From Amycolatopsis acididurans (GTDB taxonomy: Bacteria > Actinomycetota > Actinomycetes > Mycobacteriales > Pseudonocardiaceae), in NCBI RefSeq assembly GCF_012328925.1, contig NZ_JAAXLS010000011.1:119180-183179 (forward strand): DNA of 64,000 nucleotides, in the 5' to 3' direction. The notes beneath the pieces were generated by a model, which was given only the letters and a program-made list of their open reading frames with translations, made no database searches and was not told where the DNA came from. A program made the translations under genes and the position numbers. Every line of letters starts with the position of its first letter. The stretch's first letter is position 1. Below, piece after piece: positions 57,559 through 64,000 of this stretch.

Positions 57559-59468
57559 GCAGGAAGTTCGGCCGTATTCGAGGCTGCGGAGCGCCGCACA
57601 CGAATGCACCGTTGGGCAGGGCCAGTGCGTTCACGCCGGATTCGCTGTCGGTCGCACCCCGGCATCTGGAGATCGGCGGCGAATGGGTCTCCTCCTTCGC
57701 GATCACCGGCTACCCGCGCGAGGTGCATGCGGGGTGGCTGCAGCCGCTGCTGTCCTACCCCGGCCGCGTTGACGTGTCACTGCACATCGAGCCGATCGAC
57801 CCGGTTACCGCCGCCAACCGGCTCAAGCGCCAGCTGTCCAAGCTGGAATCGGGACGGCGACACACCAGCGAGAAGGGGCGGTTGCTGGACCCGATGGTCG
57901 AGGCCGCCACCGAGGACGCCTACGACCTCTCGGCCCGCGTCGCCCGCGGCGAAGGCAAGCTGTATCGGCTCGGGCTGTATCTGACCGTGCACGCCACCAA
58001 CGAAGCCGATCTCGCCGAACAGGTCGCCGCGGTGCGGGCGCTCGCCGCGTCGCTGCTGATGAACGCGCAGCCGACCACCTACCGATCGCTGCAAGGCTGG
58101 GTGTCCACCCTGCCGCTGGCGCTCGATCTCATCGGGATGCGCCGCACGTTCGACACCAGTGCGCTGGCCGCAGCGTTTCCCTTCACCAGCCCCGATTTGC
58201 CGCCCGCTGACCCGACCAGTGTTGCCGCACCGGCCGGTGTGCTGTACGGGTTCAACGTCGGATCGCAGGGTTTGGTGCATTGGGATCGTTTTTCTGCGGA
58301 CAACTACAACGCGGTGGTGCTCGGGCGCTCCGGCGCGGGCAAGTCCTACCTGGTGAAGCTGGAAACCCTGCGCAGTCTCTACCGCGGGGTCGAGGTCTCG
58401 ATCATCGACCCGGAGGACGAGTACCGGCGGCTGTGCGAGGCCATCGGCGGTACCTACATCCACCTCGGCGACGCCGATGTCCGCATCAACCCGTTTGACC
58501 TGCCGATCGCGATACGCCCGGACGGTCGCCGCACCGCCCCCAAGGACGCCTTGACGCGCCGGGCGCTGTTCCTGCACACCGTCATCGGGGTGCTGCTCGG
58601 CACCGAACTGTCCGCGCAGCAACGAGCCGTGCTCGACCGGGCGATCATGGCCACCTACCAGCAAGCCGGGATCACCAGCGACCCGCGGACCTGGGGCCGG
58701 CAGGCGCCGCTGCTGGCGGATCTCGCCGCAATCCTCACCGCCACGGGCGATCCGGTCGCCACGGATCTCGGCTCCAGGTTGCACCCGTTCGTCGAGGGCG
58801 CGTTCTCCACGATGTTCTCCGGGCCGACCACCACGCGGCCCGAGGGCCACATGACCGTGTTCAGCCTGCGTGACCTGCCCGACGAACTCCGGCCGATCGG
58901 CACCCTGTTGACGCTGGACACGGTGTGGCGGCGGGTGTCCAACCCGGCCATCCGGCGGCCGAGGCTGATCACCGTCGACGAAGCGTGGCTGCTCATGCAG
59001 GACCCTGCCGGGGCGCGTTTTCTGCACCGGATGGCCAAAGCAGCCCGGAAACACTGGGCGGGCTTGACGATCGCGACCCAAGATGTCGGCGATGTCCTCG
59101 GGACTGAGCTGGGTAAGGCGATCATCGCGAACGCGGCTACGCAGATCCTTCTACGTCAAGCGCCGCAAGCGATCGACGAGATCGTGGCGACCTTCAACCT
59201 GTCCGAGGGCGAGAAGCAGTTCCTGATTTCCGCGGACAAGGGACAAGGTCTGCTGTCGACCGGGACGCAGAGAGTCGCGTTCCAGTCGCTGGCTTCGCCG
59301 CAGGAAAACTCGCTCATCACAACAGATCCGGCCGAGTTGGCGCAGTACGCGGAACACGAATCTAGCACGGACGACGGTGGCGCGTTTGTAGATCTCGGTG
59401 TCGACGACACCGAGCTGACGCTTGATGCGGACGCTGACGGTCACGTCGACCTCGGCAGCGCTGCGTAA
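57555..59468 (+). CDS. VirB4-family conjugation ATPase
   Basis: A 637-residue ATPase that powers assembly and transport by the type IV secretion channel. Walker A is GRSGAGKSY (257-265), Walker B is LITVDEAWLL near 475, followed by AKAARKHWAGLTIATQDVGD and an arginine-type QILLRQAPQAIDEI segment. The N-terminal half has the VirB4 non-nucleotide domain. ATG at 57555 overlaps the upstream stop (ATGA). The acidic tail (DLGVDDTELTLDADADGHVD) is unusual. Confidence 0.93.
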   Translation: MSRKFGRIRGCGAPHTNAPLGRASAFTPDSLSVAPRHLEIGGEWVSSFAITGYPREVHAGWLQPLLSYPGRVDVSLHIEPIDPVTAANRLKRQLSKLESGRRHTSEKGRLLDPMVEAATEDAYDLSARVARGEGKLYRLGLYLTVHATNEADLAEQVAAVRALAASLLMNAQPTTYRSLQGWVSTLPLALDLIGMRRTFDTSALAAAFPFTSPDLPPADPTSVAAPAGVLYGFNVGSQGLVHWDRFSADNYNAVVLGRSGAGKSYLVKLETLRSLYRGVEVSIIDPEDEYRRLCEAIGGTYIHLGDADVRINPFDLPIAIRPDGRRTAPKDALTRRALFLHTVIGVLLGTELSAQQRAVLDRAIMATYQQAGITSDPRTWGRQAPLLADLAAILTATGDPVATDLGSRLHPFVEGAFSTMFSGPTTTRPEGHMTVFSLRDLPDELRPIGTLLTLDTVWRRVSNPAIRRPRLITVDEAWLLMQDPAGARFLHRMAKAARKHWAGLTIATQDVGDVLGTELGKAIIANAATQILLRQAPQAIDEIVATFNLSEGEKQFLISADKGQGLLSTGTQRVAFQSLASPQENSLITTDPAELAQYAEHESSTDDGGAFVDLGVDDTELTLDADADGHVDLGSAA

Positions 59469-59553
59469 CCCGCCCCACCGCTGCGGATCGCTTCAAACAC
59501 AACGTTTCTGCTCGTTTCATGCACCATGACTGACTGCCTTTGCGAGGTGTCGT

Positions 59554-60390
59554 ATGTCTTCTTCCGCCCACGTAACTACGATCCCGGCGCGGCCAGCCCG
59601 GTTGCTGACGCAGAACCGGGAGATGCGCGCAATCGGTGTCTGGAACTGGACTCTGCCTGCGCTGGCCGCCCGGTTGCCCGACGGACGGACGCAGGTGACC
59701 TGCCCGGCGGCAAGCGCGTGTACTCGAATCTGCTATGCGCGCAACGGAACTTATCTTTTCCCTGCGGTCAAAGCCAAGCATACCGCCAATCTCGCGTACG
59801 TTCTGGACGACCTTCCCGGTTGGACAGAGGCGATGATCCGCGAACTGTCGGCTCCGCGCCTGGCCGGGAAATTTGTCAGGGTGCACGATGCGGGCGATTT
59901 TTTCAGCGATGCCTACACTTTGGCGTGGTGTCGCGTGATGCGAGCCTGCCCACAGGTGACTTTTTATTGCTATACCAAGGAAGTTCGCCGATTCAAAAGG
60001 CTGATCGAACCTGACCCGCCAGAGAACTTCCTGTGGGTGTACAGCTACGGCGGTCGCGAAGACTCCTTCATCGATCCCGACCGTGACCGGGTCGCCGACG
60101 TGTTTCCTGACGAGGACGCCATCACCGAGGCCGGGTGGTCGTCGCAGGAAGCCACGGATCTGCTGGCCGTGCTGGGCCCGCGATTGGTCGGGGTGCCCGC
60201 AAACCGCATCCCGCAGTTCCTCAAGCGCATGGGCGGGCGGCGGCTGTCGGAGTGGCAGGCCGAGATCGACGCCGAACGAACACGCAAGCGGCGCCGTCAT
60301 CTGCGACTCGTGCCCAACGACCCGTCCGCACCTACCTCGATGCCGGAAGTCCAATCGAGCGCGGACGACGCCGAGCGACACGCGGCCTGA
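59554..60390 (+). CDS. GP88-family protein (phage-related, unknown role)
   Basis: A 278-residue protein of the phage GP88 type. The Cys cluster is CPAASACTRICYARNGTY near residues 50-67, followed by RVHDAGDFFSDAYTLAW near 108 and FYCYTKEVRRF near 137. The Cys and HDxGDF motifs suggest a metal or iron-sulphur site. The gene lies between VirB4 and VirD4, where a secretion component might be expected. Its coding DNA around 59700-60000 is more AT-rich than flanking genes, suggesting separate acquisition. ATG at 59554 follows GAGGTG. Confidence 0.7.
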   Translation: MSSSAHVTTIPARPARLLTQNREMRAIGVWNWTLPALAARLPDGRTQVTCPAASACTRICYARNGTYLFPAVKAKHTANLAYVLDDLPGWTEAMIRELSAPRLAGKFVRVHDAGDFFSDAYTLAWCRVMRACPQVTFYCYTKEVRRFKRLIEPDPPENFLWVYSYGGREDSFIDPDRDRVADVFPDEDAITEAGWSSQEATDLLAVLGPRLVGVPANRIPQFLKRMGGRRLSEWQAEIDAERTRKRRRHLRLVPNDPSAPTSMPEVQSSADDAERHAA

Positions 60391-60434
60391 ATCCGCGTCC
60401 TGTCGACTTTTCCTTGCGAGAGAGGGGATTTCTG

Positions 60435-62936
60435 ATGTCACCCACTCAGTCTGTTGTCGCTTCATCGAGGACGCTTGCCTCACCGTTGCAGGACTACCTC
60501 CGCGATCCCGGTGCTGCAATGCGCGCTGTCGTCACGGCACTGCGGGAATTCGCACTGACCTGGGGGCCACTGGTCGGGCCGGCCGTTGCGCTTGCGGTGG
60601 CTGGCGTCGTGGTCGGGCGACGGTGCTGGGCGCGCCGGTGCCATGACCGAATGGCCGCCGACGCCCGGGTGGTCACAGTGCTGGCTCCGCCCACGGTCGA
60701 TCCGGACGGAGCGGCGGCCTTGTACTCCAACTTGGTTGGGCTGTTGCGGTCCGGCTGGAAACGGCGGATGCACGGCCAGCCGCACATCGTGTGGGAGTAC
60801 GTGTTTTCCCATGCCGGGGTCGCCTTGCGGCTGTGGCTGCCGGGCGTCGTGCCGCCCGGCATGGCCGAACGCGCCATCGAGGCTGCCTGGCCAGGCGCGC
60901 ACACCCGGACCGCCCCGGCCAAGCCTCCGATCCCCTTGTCCAACCCGCCGGGCAAGGCGGTCGAGGCCGTGGGCGGCGAACTCCGCCTGGCCCGCAGCGA
61001 GGCACTGCCCATCCGGTCGGACTTCCCCACTGATCCAGTCCGGGCCTTGCTGGGCGCTCCGGTCGGCATGGCCACTCATGAACGGGCCGTGGTGCAGATC
61101 CTTGCGCGCCCGGTCACCGGCGCTCGTGTCCGCAAAGCCCGCCGAGCCGCCCGCCGGGTCCGCACGGGCAGCTCGGTCCGGCTGGCCGGTCGCCTCCTGG
61201 ACCTGATCACCCCGCACACCGGATCGCGCAAGCCCGGCACGACCGCGAAGCGGCCGGTCGTCGATCACCAGACCTCTCTGGAGAACTCCGCGCAGGACCG
61301 GGTCATCGTGGCCAAGCAGCGCAGCTCCCAGTACGAGACCCGCATCCGGTACGCCGTGGCCACCTTGGTCAACGAGCACGCGACCGGCGCGGAGCGGGTT
61401 CCGGTGCGGGAGCACCTGCGCGGACGCGGGCATGCCATCGCCAGCGCGTTTGCGGCTTACAGCGAACATAACTACTACCGTCGCGTCCGGCTCGCGCACC
61501 CGGTCCGGTCCGTGGCCGAGCGGCGTCTGGCCGCCGGTGATCTGCTCTCGATCGCCGAGCTGGCCGCGCTCGCGCACGTCCCGACCGACGAGGCCGTGCC
61601 CGGCTTGCAGCGCGCCGGAGCGAAGGCGGTGCCGCCGCCACCGGGAATCGCCACCGAGGGTGCCGGAGTGAAACCGATCGGGATCACCGACTCCGGCCAC
61701 TCCCGGCCGGTGGGGCTGCGCGTCGCCGACGCGCGTCATCACCTGCACATTCTGGGTGCGACCGGGTCAGGCAAGTCCGAGCTGATGGCGCGGATGATCC
61801 TCGACGACGCCGACGCCGGCCGCGGCCTGGTCGTGATCGATCCCAAGGGAGACCTGGTCGCGGACACCCTGATGCGGCTGCCCTCGCGGCTCGGGGAGAA
61901 GGTGGTGCTCTTCGACGCCGACAGCCGCTCCCGCCCGCCCGTGCTCAATCCGCTCGAAGGCGACGACACCGCCCGCACCGTGGACAACCTGGTGTCGATC
62001 TTCTCCCACGTCTACGCCTCCAGCTGGGGACCGCGGACCGAGGACATCTTGCGCTCAGGGCTGCTGACCCTGCGCGAACTGCCCGGCACACCCACGCTGA
62101 CCGATCTGCCGAAACTGTTGACAGTGCCCGCTTTCCGGCAGCGTGCACTCGAACAGATCTCCGACGATGTCCTGACCGGCTTTTGGCACTGGTACGACGA
62201 TCTGTCCGACGCCAGCCGGGCACAGGTCGTCGCGCCGCTGATGAACAAGCTCCGCGGCCTGCTGCTGCGCCCGTTCGTGCGGGCATCCCTCGCCGGTGGC
62301 GAATCCACAGTGGACATGGACGCGGTGCTCGACGGCGGAATCTGCCTGGTGCGTTTGGGCAAGGACGCGCTCGGGATGGACACCGCACGCCTGATCGGCT
62401 CGATCGTCGTGGCCCGCACCTGGCAGGCCGCCACCCGGCGAGCCCGGATACCGCAGCGCGACCGGCACGATGCCTCGCTCTACATCGACGAGTGCCACAA
62501 CTTCCTCAATCTGGCGTACCCGATGGAAGACATGCTCGCCGAAGCCCGGGGCTACCGGATGTCGATGACGCTCGCGCACCAGTACCTGCGGCAGCTACCG
62601 CGCGAACTGGAGGAAGGCATCAGCACCAACGCCCGCTCGAAGATCATTTTCTCGGCGTCGCCCGAAGACGCCAGAGACTTGGCCCGGCATACCGCGCCCC
62701 GGCTCTCCGAGCACGACCTCGCCAATCTGGGCCGATTCCACATCGCCGCGCGGCTGGTGCTCGACAGCGAGGAAGCTCCCCCGTTCACCGCGGTCACCGA
62801 GAAGCTTCAGCCCGCGATTCCCGGTCGGGCCAAGGAGATCCGTCGGCTCGCGCTCGTGAACACCGAGCCTCGAAGCACGCCCGATCCGGCCGAGCACGTC
62901 CAGCCGGTGGCGTTCGATCCGCGCCGCGCGGCCTGA
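60435..62936 (+). CDS. VirD4/TraG-type conjugative coupling protein
   Basis: An 833-residue ATPase that brings the transfer complex to the channel. One or two N-terminal membrane helices (WGPLVGPAVALAVAGVVVG near 40) precede a soluble domain. Walker A is GATGSGKSE near 440, then VVIDPKGDLV, and Walker B is YIDECHN near 683. AHQYLRQLPRELEEGISTNA is typical of this family. ATG at 60435 follows GAGAGGGG. A 44-bp gap separates it from the GP88 gene. Confidence 0.92.
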   Translation: MSPTQSVVASSRTLASPLQDYLRDPGAAMRAVVTALREFALTWGPLVGPAVALAVAGVVVGRRCWARRCHDRMAADARVVTVLAPPTVDPDGAAALYSNLVGLLRSGWKRRMHGQPHIVWEYVFSHAGVALRLWLPGVVPPGMAERAIEAAWPGAHTRTAPAKPPIPLSNPPGKAVEAVGGELRLARSEALPIRSDFPTDPVRALLGAPVGMATHERAVVQILARPVTGARVRKARRAARRVRTGSSVRLAGRLLDLITPHTGSRKPGTTAKRPVVDHQTSLENSAQDRVIVAKQRSSQYETRIRYAVATLVNEHATGAERVPVREHLRGRGHAIASAFAAYSEHNYYRRVRLAHPVRSVAERRLAAGDLLSIAELAALAHVPTDEAVPGLQRAGAKAVPPPPGIATEGAGVKPIGITDSGHSRPVGLRVADARHHLHILGATGSGKSELMARMILDDADAGRGLVVIDPKGDLVADTLMRLPSRLGEKVVLFDADSRSRPPVLNPLEGDDTARTVDNLVSIFSHVYASSWGPRTEDILRSGLLTLRELPGTPTLTDLPKLLTVPAFRQRALEQISDDVLTGFWHWYDDLSDASRAQVVAPLMNKLRGLLLRPFVRASLAGGESTVDMDAVLDGGICLVRLGKDALGMDTARLIGSIVVARTWQAATRRARIPQRDRHDASLYIDECHNFLNLAYPMEDMLAEARGYRMSMTLAHQYLRQLPRELEEGISTNARSKIIFSASPEDARDLARHTAPRLSEHDLANLGRFHIAARLVLDSEEAPPFTAVTEKLQPAIPGRAKEIRRLALVNTEPRSTPDPAEHVQPVAFDPRRAA

Positions 62937-63005
62937 CCCTTCAGCTTTTTCCGTTTGCCCGCAGGGCGTTCTCGCGTCCTGCCGTCCTTGGAGGTGCACG
63001 GCACG

Positions 63006-64000
63006 ATGGTGAGCAATCCCACCCAGCAACGACAATTGCGTGCACATCGGCCGGAACGACCTGTTGCGCGGGTGCTCAACTCGGCCGAGCATCACGCGTG
63101 GCTGGCCCGGCATCTCACCGATCGCGACCGGTGGCTGTGCCGGATGCTGTTCGAGCACCACGTGCTCACCAGCACCCAAATCATCGATATCGCCTTCACC
63201 GGTCGCCGCGGGGCGAACCTGCGCCTGCGCAACCTCTACCAGTGGGGCGTACTGCACCGGTTCCAGCCGCACCGCGACCGCGGATCGCACCCGATGTACT
63301 ACGTCCTCGACACCGCCGGAGCTGTCGCCCTCGCTCGCGAAGACGGCATCGACCCCAAGGAACTGGGCTACAGCCGCGAGCGCGAGATCGGACGCGCATT
63401 CTCGCTACAGCTGGCGCACACCGTGGGCTGCAACGGACTGTTCACCACCCTGATCCGCCGAGCGCGTCAACCCGGTGCCGCTGGTGTGCTCGCGGCGTGG
63501 TGGTCGGCCGCCCGGTGCGGCCGGCACTGGGGCGACATCGTCACCCCGGACGGCTACGGACGCTGGAGTGAGACTGGCCGGGACGTCGAGTGGTTCATCG
63601 AGTTCGACTTCGGCACCGAGCAACTGTCCCGCCTGGCGGGCAAGCTCGCCCGCTACGAACGGCTGGCCGAGGTCACGGGCATCACCACACCCGTGCTGGT
63701 GTGGCTGCCCAGTGCCAGGCGCGAGGTCAACGCACGCAGGGTGATGACCGAGGCGCTGCGCGGTCTCGACCGGCCTGCACGCGTACCCGTGGCGACCAGC
63801 AGCGGCGAGGCCGCGGCGGACCCGCTCGATATGGCCGCGCCGCGCTGGCGACGGCTCGACGAGTCCGGCACCGCCGGTCGAGTGGCGCTGGCTGACCTGC
63901 CCACCCTCTGGCCGAACTTGCGCGCCTCGGCCCCCAGCGGTGGGCAGCGTCCGACGGCCGCCGCCAAGCCCGCCACCGCACGTCCGGAGGTGGCCCCGCC
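63006..64000 (+). CDS. Replication-relaxation family protein (partial, runs off window)
   Basis: An open frame from ATG 63006, with GGAGG 11 bases upstream, continues to the window end (331 codons, no stop). The first 100 residues carry a winged-helix-like region (DRWLCRMLFEHHVLTSTQII, then RGANLRLRNLYQWGVLHRFQ). The second part has EWFIEFDFGTEQLSRLAGKL and VLVWLPSARREV. This matches the plasmid replication-relaxation family seen beside VirD4 in actinobacterial and Gram-positive conjugative elements. It may be involved in DNA processing at the transfer origin. The Ala/Pro-rich segment after 310 looks like a linker. Confidence 0.8.
   Translation, partial: MVSNPTQQRQLRAHRPERPVARVLNSAEHHAWLARHLTDRDRWLCRMLFEHHVLTSTQIIDIAFTGRRGANLRLRNLYQWGVLHRFQPHRDRGSHPMYYVLDTAGAVALAREDGIDPKELGYSREREIGRAFSLQLAHTVGCNGLFTTLIRRARQPGAAGVLAAWWSAARCGRHWGDIVTPDGYGRWSETGRDVEWFIEFDFGTEQLSRLAGKLARYERLAEVTGITTPVLVWLPSARREVNARRVMTEALRGLDRPARVPVATSSGEAAADPLDMAAPRWRRLDESGTAGRVALADLPTLWPNLRASAPSGGQRPTAAAKPATARPEVAP

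Larger units (their letters stand above)
42957..64000. mobile_element. Integrative and conjugative element (left part, type IV secretion)
   Basis: From the 3' half of tRNA-Arg to the window edge all genes are of mobile type: integrase, orphan methyltransferases, sigma-like regulator and a type IV secretion system with VirB4 and VirD4 ATPases. The left boundary is placed in the tRNA because the integrase frame crosses into it. Exact att core and the right end cannot be seen. Confidence 0.85.

Overview
This window reads as chromosome from a high-GC actinomycete, most likely a member of the Pseudonocardiaceae (Amycolatopsis-like), interrupted on the right by an integrated conjugative element. 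The case for an actinomycete rests on GC-rich third codon positions, frequent GTG/TTG starts, an actinobacterial NucS start at the left edge, a mycobacterial-type ATP synthase, and a gene order argS-lysA-hom-thrC-thrB-rho-rpmE-prfA-prmC-sua5-wecA-atp-DUF2550-ATR-murA-nucS that follows the mycobacterial chromosome. Genus-level placement is inference.

Region 1 (1-6450): the 5' end of nucS, a Nudix hydrolase, and an IclR-regulated catabolic cluster. The cluster holds a DctA dicarboxylate symporter, a carboxymuconolactone-decarboxylase-like protein, an SDR dehydrogenase, a LigI-like pyrone-dicarboxylate hydrolase, an EthD-like protein and a crotonase. Two tandem IclR-type operator repeats precede dctA. 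Region 2 (6553-12500): an ehuBCDA-type amino acid/ectoine ABC transporter, the cobalamin-dependent mutase MeaA/Ecm and a LysE exporter. Region 3 (12499-17172): a decayed Uma2 gene, murA with the fosfomycin-insensitive Asp variant, an M16 peptidase, a PduO-type cobalamin adenosyltransferase, a small membrane protein and DUF2550. The adenosyltransferase could supply the cofactor MeaA needs.

Region 4 (17299-25427) is the complete leftward atp operon: two small membrane proteins, atpB, atpE, atpF, a second b subunit (b'), atpH, atpA, atpG, atpD and atpC. The b' and delta genes overlap by 4 bp exactly where mycobacteria have one b-delta fusion. Region 5 (25847-40208) holds wecA, sua5, an esterase, prmC, prfA, rpmE, rho, thrB, thrC, hom, lysA and argS, all leftward. 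Region 6 (40303-42729) holds DUF3105, DUF305 and a CDF metal exporter.

Region 7 (42904 to the right edge) is the left part of an integrative and conjugative element sitting at tRNA-Arg(CCG). A large serine integrase gene runs antisense into the tRNA. From a repeat-rich 0.5 kb region near 52.2-52.7 kb two gene blocks diverge. The leftward block encodes two degenerate methyltransferase-like proteins, a recombinase-domain-only protein, three orphan beta-class DNA methyltransferases, a resolvase-like protein lacking the catalytic serine, a small protein and the integrase. The rightward block encodes a sigma-like regulator and a type IV secretion system: VirB2-like pilin, VirB6-like protein, PrgI/VirB3-like protein, VirB4, a GP88-family protein, the VirD4 coupling protein and a replication-relaxation protein cut by the window end. 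A 57-bp sequence (46/57 identical) lies in the same orientation just before the first gene of the leftward block and just before the pilin gene, which suggests common control. This divergent, co-marked methylation/recombination and secretion arrangement is the most novel-looking part of the window. The right end of the element is outside the window.
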